Shown here in pieces: positions 9,729-16,520 of a stretch of 64,000 bases of DNA. Numbering within the stretch: the stretch's first letter is position 1; every line of letters begins with the position of its first letter. Source of the DNA: Verrucomicrobiaceae bacterium UBA1938. GTDB taxonomy: Bacteria; Verrucomicrobiota; Verrucomicrobiia; Verrucomicrobiales; Verrucomicrobiaceae. The position numbers and the translations under genes are program-made. The DNA is taken from contig DDFC01000017.1 of the NCBI GenBank assembly GCA_002336895.1, positions 15,360-79,359 of the forward strand, in the 5' to 3' direction. The notes under the pieces are model-generated. The model did no database searches. It had not been told where the DNA came from and was given only the letters and a program-made list of their open reading frames with translations.

Positions 9729-10475
9729 ATGTCCCACACCCCCCAGCAGACCAGCCCCAGCCCAGCCAGCCAGCCGCCCATCTTTGCGGCCCGGGGGCTG
9801 CGCAAGGTGTACCACACCGGAGATCTCAACGTGGTGGCGCTGCAGGGGGTGGATCTGGACTTTCACACCGGGGAGCTGGCCGTGCTGCTGGGGGCCTCCG
9901 GCAGCGGCAAGTCCACGCTGCTCAACATCCTCGGCGGGCTGGACATCCCCACCTCTGGTACCCTGCGCTACAAGGGCTGGGACCTCTCCGGCGGCGGTGA
10001 GCGCACGCTGACACAGTTCCGCCGCAACTGCGTGGGCTTCGTCTTCCAGTTTTACAATCTCATCCCCAGCCTCACGGCGCGGGAAAACGTGGCCCTCATC
10101 ACAGACATCGCCCCCGACCCCATGAAGCCTGAGGAGGCGCTGGACCGCGTGGGCCTCAGCCACCGGCTGGACCATTTTCCCTCCCAGCTCAGCGGCGGGG
10201 AGCAGCAGCGCGTGGCCATCGCCCGCGCCATCGCCAAAAAACCCGAGGTGCTGCTGTGCGACGAGCCCACCGGTGCGCTGGACGTGAACACCGGCATCAC
10301 CGTGCTGGAGGCCATCGAGCGCATCAACCGCGAGCTAGGCACCCTGACCATCGTGATCACGCACAACGCCGCCATGTCCGCGATGTCTGACCGCGTGCTG
10401 CACCTCTCCGACGGGCAGATCATCAAGGAAAGTCGCAACGCCACCCGCGCGGCGGTCTCCAGCCTGCAGTGGTGA
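9729..10475 (+). CDS. ABC transporter ATP-binding protein, MacB/LolD type, without adjacent permease
   Basis: A 248-residue ATPase subunit with Walker A GASGSGKST, Q-loop FVFQFYNLIPSLT, signature LSGGEQQRVAIARA, Walker B VLLCDEPTGALD and a switch His (THNAAMS). The spacing and the phrase FQFYNLIPSLTARENV place it with the DevA/LolD/MacB group that drives lipoprotein or exporter permeases. AAGG and AGGA precede the ATG at 9729. No FtsX-like permease lies next to it in the window: the gene abuts the convergent DsrE-like gene with zero spacing. Its partner must be encoded elsewhere. Confidence 0.93.
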   Translation: MSHTPQQTSPSPASQPPIFAARGLRKVYHTGDLNVVALQGVDLDFHTGELAVLLGASGSGKSTLLNILGGLDIPTSGTLRYKGWDLSGGGERTLTQFRRNCVGFVFQFYNLIPSLTARENVALITDIAPDPMKPEEALDRVGLSHRLDHFPSQLSGGEQQRVAIARAIAKKPEVLLCDEPTGALDVNTGITVLEAIERINRELGTLTIVITHNAAMSAMSDRVLHLSDGQIIKESRNATRAAVSSLQW

Positions 10476-11003
10476 TTACGTGAAAAGGATGTGCGTGCCA
10501 GCACCGGTGGACTCTTCGTAGAACTGGCCCACCGTCAGCACGCCGTCCACGCGGTCCATGAGGTCTTCCTTCTTGAGCTTGAACATGTCCATGGCCAGCT
10601 TGCAGGCGAAGATCTTGCCGCCGGAGTCTGAGATGAGCTCGAGAAACTCGCGCACGGGCGGGATGTCCAGCTTTTCCATCTCCTTGTTCATCAGGCTTGT
10701 GGCAAAGGCGGAGACGCCGGGGAGCGCACCCATCCAGGTGGGGAAGGGCATCGTCATCGGCATGCCGAGCATGGGCATGGCCATGTTCAGCGCGGCATTT
10801 CCCACGGTGGAGACCTTCATGTGGTCCAGTGTTTTGTTGGCCAGCCCGTTGAGGCCGAAGAAGGTGAAGAACAAGGAGGCCTCGATGCCCTCCATGCGTG
10901 CGCCATTGGCCATGATCAGCGCCGGATAGATGCCATCCAGCGAGCCGCGGCTCACGATGATGCAGATCTTCTTCACCGGTTGTTTGTCGTCAGGAGTGCT
11001 CAT
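10476..11003 (-). CDS. DsrE/DsrF-like sulfur-carrier family protein (DsrE2 type)
   Basis: A 175-residue protein of the DsrE/F/H superfamily, in the longer DsrE2/peroxiredoxin-like class often found beside rhodanese, TusA or sulfide oxidation genes. Signs are the N-terminal KKICIIVSRGSLDGIYPALIMANGA, the Met-rich loop (NMAMPMLGMPMTMPFPTWMG) and the conserved Cys in KIFACKLAMDMF. The family is thought to carry or transfer sulfane sulfur. It is the third gene of the sqr operon (sqr, TusE-like, this gene), with a 24 bp gap to the TusE-like gene, which supports a role in handling persulfide made by SQR. Confidence 0.88.
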   Translation of the reverse strand: MSTPDDKQPVKKICIIVSRGSLDGIYPALIMANGARMEGIEASLFFTFFGLNGLANKTLDHMKVSTVGNAALNMAMPMLGMPMTMPFPTWMGALPGVSAFATSLMNKEMEKLDIPPVREFLELISDSGGKIFACKLAMDMFKLKKEDLMDRVDGVLTVGQFYEESTGAGTHILFT

Positions 11004-11027
11004 AGGTTTATGAAATGGGGGATGGTT

Positions 11028-11339
11028 TTAAATGCAGCCCACGGGCTTGGGGATGCCGGCAATTTTGGAGGACTTTTTCAGCGGGCCGCCGGGAAAAAGA
11101 TCGTAGAGTTCCTTGGTGGTCACCACACCGCTCTTGCCCATGCTGCGGATAGTCAGCGCAGCTCCTTTCGCCTGCTGCTCGCGCAGGTAGCGCACCACTT
11201 TCATGTGCGCGTCATTCAGCGCGCCCACGCCTTCCTCCGCTGCGATGGCGGCGGCGATGGCTTCGTTCCATTGGGACATGTCGGTGAGGTAGCCTTCTTC
11301 GTTCACGTCCACTTCAGTGCCTGCGATGTTCTTTTTCAT
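11028..11339 (-). CDS. TusE/DsrC family sulfur-relay protein
   Basis: A 103-residue protein matching the TusE/DsrC family: the N-terminal GTEVDVNEEGYLTDMSQWNE, the central RYLREQQ and the C-terminal arm ending KPVGCI. The C-terminal Cys is the sulfur acceptor. The second Cys that true DsrC has eleven residues earlier is replaced by Ser, so this is the single-Cys TusE-like type that passes sulfur but cannot form the DsrC intramolecular trisulfide. Its place between sqr and a DsrE-like gene suggests it receives sulfur from SQR-derived persulfide. Confidence 0.9.
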   Translation of the reverse strand: MKKNIAGTEVDVNEEGYLTDMSQWNEAIAAAIAAEEGVGALNDAHMKVVRYLREQQAKGAALTIRSMGKSGVVTTKELYDLFPGGPLKKSSKIAGIPKPVGCI

Positions 11340-11360
11340 GATCGTTGTACGGGGTGAGTT

Positions 11361-12590
11361 TCAAGATTCGACGGGTTTCTTTTTCTGCCTGCTGATGCCC
11401 GGCAACGGCCAGGCGCGCAGCAGCACGTTCCAGTAGATGTGGCGGAAGGCCAGCTTGCCCCAGTGGTTGATGCGGCTCTCCTCAAGCAGGCGCATGGGCC
11501 CAAAAGCGAAGGGGAAGCTGCCTTCGTGAGGCTCATACTCGTAGTTGAAGTCGATCAGCAGCGCCTTGCCGTTGCCGGATTCGATGAAGCAGTTGGAGTG
11601 GCCGTCAAACTCCTCCTTGAGCGGCTGGCCTGCGATGTGGCGCAGGATGTTGTCCGCCAGCGTCTCGCTTTCAAAATGGGCCACGGAGCCCGCCTTGGAG
11701 GCCGGGAGGTTCGTGGCGTCTCCTATCACAAACACGTCCTTGTATTCGATGGACTGCAGCGTGTGCTTGTTTGTGGCGATAAAGTCGAGGTCATCCCCCA
11801 ATGCAGAGCGCCGCACGGCTTCGTCTCCCATGTTGGTGGGCGTGGTGACGAGGAGGTCGTAGGGCACCTCGCGGCCGTCGAAGCAGACAAGCTTGTTGTT
11901 TTCCTGATCCACCTTTTCAGCCACGAAATCAGTCACCAGTTCGATGCCCTTGTCTCCCAGCAGGTGGCCCAGCTTTTTGGAGGCCTTGGGCTTGGTGAAG
12001 GCTCCAGACAGCGGCGTGACGTAGGTGAGCGTGACCTTGTCACGGATGCCGCGCTCACGGAAAAAGGTATCTGCAAGAAATGTGAACTCCAGCGGGGCCA
12101 CGGGGCATTTGATGGGCATCTCATTGATGTGCACCACCACGCGACCGCCGGGGAAGGTCTTCAATTTTTCGCGCAGCGCGCGTGCGCCGTCCAGCGTGTA
12201 GAAGTCGTGCACGTTCACACGCCATTTGGGGCCCAGCATGCCGGCGGTCTCCTCAGGCGCGGTGCGGCAGCCGGTGGCGACGATGAGCAGGTCGTAGCGC
12301 AGGCCGCGGCCGTCCTTGAGCTTCACCTCATGGTCTTCAGGCACGATCTGCTCCACCTCCGCGTGCATGAAATCGACACCCTGAGGGATGAAGTCACGGG
12401 TGCTGCGGATGATGTCGCTCTCCTCATACTTGCCGAAGGGCAGGAAGAGCAGGCCCGGCTGGTAGAGATGCTTTTCAGAGCGGTCCACCACGGTGATGCT
12501 CCAATCCTGCGCGGGCAGCCGCCTGCGCAGGCTGTTGGCCATGATGGTGCCGGCCGTGCCGCCGCCGAGGATGAGAAGATGTCTGCTCAT
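11361..12590 (-). CDS. sqr: Sulfide:quinone oxidoreductase
   Basis: A 409-residue FAD enzyme that oxidises sulfide to polysulfide or persulfide and reduces quinone at the membrane. The N-terminal Rossmann motif is LLILGGGTAGTIMAN, and the second FAD block is GDATNLPASKAGSVAH. Cys residues sit at 108 (ATGC), 162 (IKCP) and 334 (HSNC); 162 and 334 fit the catalytic pair that carries the polysulfide chain. The C-terminal amphipathic region (HIYWNVLLRAWPLPGI) can dock to the membrane. It heads the operon with TusE-like and DsrE-like genes and starts 33 bp from a putative ArsR-family operator (12623-12642), which suggests induction by sulfide. Confidence 0.94.
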   Translation of the reverse strand: MSRHLLILGGGTAGTIMANSLRRRLPAQDWSITVVDRSEKHLYQPGLLFLPFGKYEESDIIRSTRDFIPQGVDFMHAEVEQIVPEDHEVKLKDGRGLRYDLLIVATGCRTAPEETAGMLGPKWRVNVHDFYTLDGARALREKLKTFPGGRVVVHINEMPIKCPVAPLEFTFLADTFFRERGIRDKVTLTYVTPLSGAFTKPKASKKLGHLLGDKGIELVTDFVAEKVDQENNKLVCFDGREVPYDLLVTTPTNMGDEAVRRSALGDDLDFIATNKHTLQSIEYKDVFVIGDATNLPASKAGSVAHFESETLADNILRHIAGQPLKEEFDGHSNCFIESGNGKALLIDFNYEYEPHEGSFPFAFGPMRLLEESRINHWGKLAFRHIYWNVLLRAWPLPGISRQKKKPVES

Positions 12591-12622
12591 GATGTGATGC
12601 TATGTTTTGTTGCAGTACGCCT

Positions 12623-12642
12623 ATATGAGTGTATGCGTATAT
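12623..12642. promoter_or_regulatory. Putative ArsR/SqrR-type operator between sqr and thioredoxin gene
   Basis: ATATGAGTGTATGCGTATAT sits almost exactly midway between the divergent sqr and thioredoxin starts (33 bp from each). Its match to the box in front of the arsR gene (15146-15165, opposite orientation) is 17 of 20. It is an imperfect inverted repeat with ATAT ends, the usual form of ArsR-family sites. The link to the regulator is inferred from the shared sequence. Confidence 0.7.
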
Positions 12643-12675
12643 GCAATAACAAACGTCCCTCTTATTTTGTCATCC

Positions 12676-13134
12676 ATGAGCTCTCATCTTTCCGCCGACG
12701 AGCGCGGCATCATCCTTCCCTGTCCCGCCTGCGGCACCGCCAACCGCATCGCCTACGCCAAAGCCGCCCAGCAGGGCCGTTGCGGCTCCTGCAAGGCGGA
12801 GCTGCCCCACATTGCCGAACCGGTGGAGATCGACAGCCCGGCCAGCTTTGCCGCTCTGGTGTCCGGCAGCACGCTGCCCGTGGTGATCGACTTCTGGGCC
12901 CCGTGGTGCGGCCCGTGCCAGATGATGGCGCCGGAGTTTGCCAAAGCTGCCGCCAAGGCCGCAGGCACATTCGTCTTCGTCAAGGTGAACACCGATGAAC
13001 AGCAGGACATCGCCCGCCAGTTCCGCATCCAGGGCATCCCAGCCTTTGCGCTGATCAAGGGTGGAAAGCTGGTCTCACAGACCTCCGGCTTCCAGCCAGC
13101 AGAACGGCTGCTGGCGTGGGCGCGGCAGGGGTGA
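12676..13134 (+). CDS. trxC: Thioredoxin 2 type protein with N-terminal zinc-binding motif
   Basis: A 152-residue thioredoxin. The N-terminus carries two Cys pairs, CPACG and CGSC, the zinc ribbon typical of TrxC, and the thioredoxin domain has the active site WAPWCGPC and the cis-Pro IQGIPAF. It reduces disulfides and persulfides in the cytoplasm. The ATG at 12676 is chosen since the zinc ribbon follows at once; codons upstream lie in the operator region. It is divergent from sqr and shares the operator, so it is likely co-regulated in the response to sulfide and may reduce protein persulfides. Confidence 0.92.
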   Translation: MSSHLSADERGIILPCPACGTANRIAYAKAAQQGRCGSCKAELPHIAEPVEIDSPASFAALVSGSTLPVVIDFWAPWCGPCQMMAPEFAKAAAKAAGTFVFVKVNTDEQQDIARQFRIQGIPAFALIKGGKLVSQTSGFQPAERLLAWARQG

Positions 13135-13138
13135 GGTT

Positions 13139-13813
13139 TCACTTCCTCTTGAACCGAACGAAATAGTTCTCCTTCAGCACATCGGTCGTCTCAGTCAGTT
13201 TTTCGAAACCGGCGGCGGTGACCTCGGCTTCAAAGACCTCCTGGCCGGCGCGCACGTGGCCCATGACGAAGTCGCTGCTTACTCCGGGGATGCGCTTGAA
13301 GTCGATGAGCACCAGCTGGCCGCCGGGCTTCAGAGCCTTGTGCAGGCTGGCGAGGCTGGCCTGTGGGTACTCGAAGTGATGATAAACGTCGCAGATGAAG
13401 GCGAGTTCGATGCTGGCTTCCGGCAGTTCCACGCTGCGCGGTGTGCACTGCACGGTGGTGACGTTGGCAGCCTGGGCTTCTACGGCGCGAGCCTGGATAT
13501 GGGAGAGGAAGTTTTTGGCGATGTCCACGGCATAGACATGGCCCTTGGGGCCGACAGCCTTGGCAAAGGGCAGGGTGAAGAGGCCCGTGCCTGCACCGAT
13601 GTCCGCGACGTTGAGACCGGGCCGCAGCCGTAGTGCGGCCACGATCTTCTCGCGCTGGTGGAAGATCTCGCGGCTTTCGGTTTCAAACTTCTGCGTCCAT
13701 TCTCCCACCTTGAGATTGGGATCGAGAAACTTGTCATTGATGCCCGGTTTTACGCTCGCGTCTTGGGCGCAGGAGAGCGTGGCGATGAGAGGGAGAAGGA
13801 GGAGGCGTTTCAT
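13139..13813 (-). CDS. Exported class I SAM-dependent methyltransferase-like protein
   Basis: A 224-residue methyltransferase with the SAM motif VADIGAGTGLFTLPFA, a post-I acidic residue in VYAVDI and FICDVYHHFEYP later. Unusually it starts with a signal peptide, MKRLLLLPLIATLSC, that fits a lipobox, so it may lie outside the cytoplasm, where SAM is not expected. Related exported methyltransferase-like proteins are common in this phylum; their reaction is not known. It is the last gene of the arsR-rhodanese-DsrE run, 18 bp after the DsrE-like gene, and may act on sulfide or thiols, which is an inference from context only. It ends 4 bp from the convergent thioredoxin gene. Confidence 0.85.
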   Translation of the reverse strand: MKRLLLLPLIATLSCAQDASVKPGINDKFLDPNLKVGEWTQKFETESREIFHQREKIVAALRLRPGLNVADIGAGTGLFTLPFAKAVGPKGHVYAVDIAKNFLSHIQARAVEAQAANVTTVQCTPRSVELPEASIELAFICDVYHHFEYPQASLASLHKALKPGGQLVLIDFKRIPGVSSDFVMGHVRAGQEVFEAEVTAAGFEKLTETTDVLKENYFVRFKRK

Positions 13814-13831
13814 GAATGGAGAGATGCGTTG

Positions 13832-14317
13832 TTACTCAAACTTGATGTAGGCAAAGCCTTGCAACTGCAGGTCGATGAGGCGCGGAAAGGCGCCCACCAC
13901 GAGCTTCACGCCGGGCATGAGTTCGGAGGGTTTCACTCCTTTCTGCTGCATGGTGTTCTCGCACAGCTCGATCTGCACGCCGCGCCGGGTTAGCTCCGCG
14001 AGGATGTCTGCGTTGGGATTGGGCGCATCCACGCCGAGGCGTTTGCGGGCGGTGTCATTCACCACAGCGGCTATGCCGGTGCCGTGATAGACGAGGTGCA
14101 GATGCACCTGGTCGGCGGCGATGGCCTGCTTGTCGTAGGTGTTGATGAGTTTTCGGGCGTAGAAGAGACCCTTGTTCACGCCATCGTGTGTCACGTCGTC
14201 GGTGACCTGATAGACGATGCGCAGGTTTTCACGTACCTGAATGGGAATGACCTCCGGTTCGGCGGCGCAGGCTGCGGAGGCGGTGAGGAGCAGGAGGGGC
14301 AGTAAAAGACGTTTCAT
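13832..14317 (-). CDS. Periplasmic DsrE-family protein
   Basis: A 161-residue protein with a signal peptide (MKRLLLPLLLLTASAACA-AE) followed by a DsrE/YchN-like domain: RIVYQVTDD, VHLHLVYHGTGIAAVV, LTRRGVQIELCENTM and a C-terminal LVVGAFPRLIDLQLQGFAYIK. The Cys in IELCENT is at the site where DsrE proteins carry sulfur. Exported DsrE proteins are thought to bind sulfane sulfur in the periplasm. The ATG overlaps the end of the rhodanese gene by 4 bases (14314-14317, ATGA), so the two are translationally coupled. Confidence 0.88.
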   Translation of the reverse strand: MKRLLLPLLLLTASAACAAEPEVIPIQVRENLRIVYQVTDDVTHDGVNKGLFYARKLINTYDKQAIAADQVHLHLVYHGTGIAAVVNDTARKRLGVDAPNPNADILAELTRRGVQIELCENTMQQKGVKPSELMPGVKLVVGAFPRLIDLQLQGFAYIKFE

Positions 14318-14739
14318 GGCTGGGCGTCAGGTTTCCACGACATGTAGCCGCGGTGGATGTGCTGGATGTTGCGGAAGCCGAGTTCTTTGAGCACGGCCAC
14401 GGCCTTGCGGCTGCGGTAGCCGCCCGCGCAGTAAACGAGCACGGGTTTGTTTTTATCCAGAGCACCGGTCTTGGTCTCAAAGGCGGGATCGCCGATGGAG
14501 ATGTTTACGGCTGCGGGCAGCGCTCCATCAGCGTATTCACCATGGGAGCGAACGTCCAGCACCTGGGTCTCAGGGTGTGCGTGCAGCCAGGCATTGGCCT
14601 GTCCGGCGTTGAGGTTGGCACAGGTGCAGCCTGGGGAGGCGGAGAAGAGCCGGCGGTCCCAGCTCCCCTCATACCAAAACCAAAGGGCTGCAACGACAGC
14701 GAGGGTGATGATCGTCCACGTCATGGTGCGCAGAATCAT
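14314..14739 (-). CDS. Membrane-anchored rhodanese
   Basis: A 141-residue single-domain rhodanese (thiosulfate or persulfide sulfurtransferase) with an N-terminal membrane helix (TWTIITLAVVAALWFWYEG), so the domain probably faces the periplasm. The active-site loop is YCAGGYRSRKA with the catalytic Cys, and the LDVRSHGEYADGAL block is typical. ATG 14739 or the nearby ATG 14724 may be the start. It lies 25 bp after arsR and overlaps the DsrE-like gene, giving an arsR-rhodanese-dsrE-methyltransferase operon. It likely takes sulfur from glutathione persulfide or polysulfide. Confidence 0.92.
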   Translation of the reverse strand: MILRTMTWTIITLAVVAALWFWYEGSWDRRLFSASPGCTCANLNAGQANAWLHAHPETQVLDVRSHGEYADGALPAAVNISIGDPAFETKTGALDKNKPVLVYCAGGYRSRKAVAVLKELGFRNIQHIHRGYMSWKPDAQP

Positions 14740-14764
14740 GGGGTTGATGTTCGAGGCGGCCGTC

Positions 14765-15115
14765 TCAGGCTCCGCCCAGCTTCTTCATCTGCTGGGAGAG
14801 GCGCTTGAGCAAGTTGGTGCAGACGTTGTCGCACAGCTCGGTGATGGTGGGATCTGCAATGAAGCAGATGGCGGTCAGCCCCTCACGGCGGCGGCCTACC
14901 ATGCCGGCCTCCACCAGCGACTGCACATGGCGTGAGACATTTGCCTGCGTGAGGCCCGTGGCCTCGACAAGCTCGGTGATGTTCTTTTCGCCCTCCTCAA
15001 GGGCGCGCAGGATTTTGAGGCGGCTGGGTTCGGCCAGGGTTCGGAACCAGGAGGCGATCAAGACGAGGGCCTCCTCCGAAACCGGCGGCAGGTTTTTTTT
15101 GCGTGCTGCGGGCAT
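14765..15115 (-). CDS. ArsR-family transcription regulator, candidate sulfide/persulfide sensor
   Basis: A 116-residue winged-helix repressor: FRTLAEPSRLKILRALEEGEKNITELVEATGLTQANVSRHVQSLVEAGMV is the classic ArsR core. Cys84, Cys95 and Cys99 (ICFIAD, ELCDNVC) sit in the last two helices. Known persulfide sensors of this family (SqrR, BigR) use one Cys there and one near helix 2; here the helix-2 Cys is absent, so sensing, if any, must use the C-terminal group. No metal-site ELCVCD is present. The ATG at 15115 was chosen; a frame extension to 15163 would start inside the operator. Clustering with rhodanese, DsrE and SQR points to sulfide response. Confidence 0.9.
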   Translation of the reverse strand: MPAARKKNLPPVSEEALVLIASWFRTLAEPSRLKILRALEEGEKNITELVEATGLTQANVSRHVQSLVEAGMVGRRREGLTAICFIADPTITELCDNVCTNLLKRLSQQMKKLGGA

Positions 15116-15145
15116 GAGTTGAAAAAGGGTTTGCAGACATCTGCT

Positions 15146-15165
15146 ATATGCGTATAGACTCATAT
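15146..15165. promoter_or_regulatory. Putative ArsR-family operator upstream of arsR and the RND operon
   Basis: ATATGCGTATAGACTCATAT lies 30 bp upstream of the arsR start and 61 bp upstream of the divergent YgaP-like gene. Its reverse complement matches the box between sqr and the thioredoxin gene (12623-12642) at 17 of 20 positions. It suggests autoregulation of arsR and control of both divergent operons. Confidence 0.72.
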
Positions 15166-15226
15166 AGTTGATAATGGATTATTCACTGAGCCCCATCTGA
15201 AGTCAAACCCGAATCAAAACATCCTT

Positions 15227-15433
15227 ATGAAACTTGAAAACGCCATCCGCGCCCTTGCCGGCACCATGATCCTCATCAGCCTGGCCCTGAGCCACTACGT
15301 TAATCCAAACTGGATCTGGCTGACCGTCTTTGTGGGGGCCAATCTCCTGCAGTCTGCCTTCACCGGCTTCTGTCCCGCTGAAACCATCCTGAAAAAGCTG
15401 GGGGTAGGCGGTTCCTGCTGTGGAAAACGCTAA
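15227..15433 (+). CDS. YgaP-like (DUF2892) small membrane protein
   Basis: A 68-residue protein with two hydrophobic segments (AIRALAGTMILISLALSHYV and NWIWLTVFVGANLLQSAFTGFCP), the pattern of DUF2892, the membrane domain of the YgaP rhodanese. The FCPAETIL motif and the C-terminal GGSCCGKR supply three Cys. Family members are found with sulfur-transfer genes and RND pumps; a role in moving sulfane sulfur or thiocyanate has been proposed for YgaP. It is the first gene of the plus-strand operon leaving the arsR operator, 70 bp ahead of the RND adaptor. Confidence 0.9.
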   Translation: MKLENAIRALAGTMILISLALSHYVNPNWIWLTVFVGANLLQSAFTGFCPAETILKKLGVGGSCCGKR

Positions 15434-15503
15434 AGAGGAGCAGCATCGCCTCGTCTGCCGCCGTAAGTGTGGCGCAACAGGCTCCATCCGACTTATGATC
15501 ACC

Positions 15504-16520
15504 ATGAAATCTTTGATCTTACTCTCAGCACTCCCGCTCCTTGCCTCCTGCGGCAGGCATGAGGCGGCCACCCATGAGGCAGCCGCCCTTCCCGCCGCCC
15601 CGGTCAAGGTGCAGGTGGCAAGGCTGCTGCCTCACACCGCCGCCGAGGAGGTGGTGGGCACCGTGCGCTCCAAGCTGCGCGCCATGGTGGAGGCCAAGAT
15701 CAGCGGTCGCCTGCTGGAATACACCGCCATCCCCGGCACCAAGGTGAAGAAGGGGGATCTGCTGGCACGCCTGGAGAACCAGGAGATCCAGGCCAAGGTG
15801 GACCAGGCCAAGGCCATGCTGGAGCAGGCGCAGAGCGACTTCTCCCGCCAGAAGCAGCTCATCGAGAGCAAGGCCACCACAAGGCAGGATTTTGACGCCG
15901 CCGAGGCTCGCGTGAAGGTGGCCACCGCCAGCGTGAGCGAGGCCGAGACCATGGCCGGATACGCTCGCGTGACGGCACCGTTTGATGGCGTGATCACGCG
16001 CAAGCTGGCGGACGTGGGAGACCTGGCCATGCCGGGCAAGCCACTGCTGGAGATCGAGGCGCCTACCTCTCTGCGCTTTGAAGCCGATCTGCCCGAGGCC
16101 ATGCTGGACCGCGTGAGCATGGGTGCCAAAATGCAGGTGCGCATCGCCACGCTGCCGCAACCGCTGGAGGCCGTGGTGAGCGAGATCGCCCCGGTGGCCG
16201 ATCCCGTCAGCCGCACATTTTTGGTCAAGCTGGACCTGCCTGCCGCAGACGGCCTGCGCACCGGGCAGTTTGGCCGCGTGGCAGTGCCAGTGGCTGAAAC
16301 AAAGCTGCTGGTGGTGCCCGCCGCCAGTGTGATCCGGCGCGGGCAGATGGAGTTGCTCTTTGTAGCCAAGGACGGCCATGCGCTGCTGCGCTTGGTCAAG
16401 ACGGGCAAGGTGCTCGCCGATGGCATCGAGATCCTCTCCGGTCTTGAGGAAGGTGAGCAGGTCGTGATCAACGACATCGCCAAACTCATCGACGGTCAAC
16501 CTGTGACGATCCAGCCATGA
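15504..16520 (+). CDS. RND efflux periplasmic adaptor (membrane fusion lipoprotein)
   Basis: A 338-residue HlyD/AcrA-type adaptor. It starts with a lipobox signal peptide (MKSLILLSALPLLASC), then the lipoyl half (ISGRLLEYTAIPGTKVKKGDLLARLEN), a short coiled-coil hairpin with QAKAMLEQAQSDFSRQKQL, the second lipoyl half (VTAPFDGVITRKLADVGDLAMPGKPLLEI), and the beta-barrel and membrane-proximal domains. It links the RND permease to an outer-membrane channel, which is not encoded here. The end overlaps the permease start by 4 bases (ATGA), so they are co-translated. An in-frame ATG at 15495 is an alternative start. Confidence 0.93.
   Translation: MKSLILLSALPLLASCGRHEAATHEAAALPAAPVKVQVARLLPHTAAEEVVGTVRSKLRAMVEAKISGRLLEYTAIPGTKVKKGDLLARLENQEIQAKVDQAKAMLEQAQSDFSRQKQLIESKATTRQDFDAAEARVKVATASVSEAETMAGYARVTAPFDGVITRKLADVGDLAMPGKPLLEIEAPTSLRFEADLPEAMLDRVSMGAKMQVRIATLPQPLEAVVSEIAPVADPVSRTFLVKLDLPAADGLRTGQFGRVAVPVAETKLLVVPAASVIRRGQMELLFVAKDGHALLRLVKTGKVLADGIEILSGLEEGEQVVINDIAKLIDGQPVTIQP

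Noticed and set aside
15116..15163. N-terminal extension of the ArsR protein to an ATG at 15163
   Set aside because: That ATG lies inside the shared operator box, and the extension has no match to the ArsR pattern; the ATG at 15115 is preferred.
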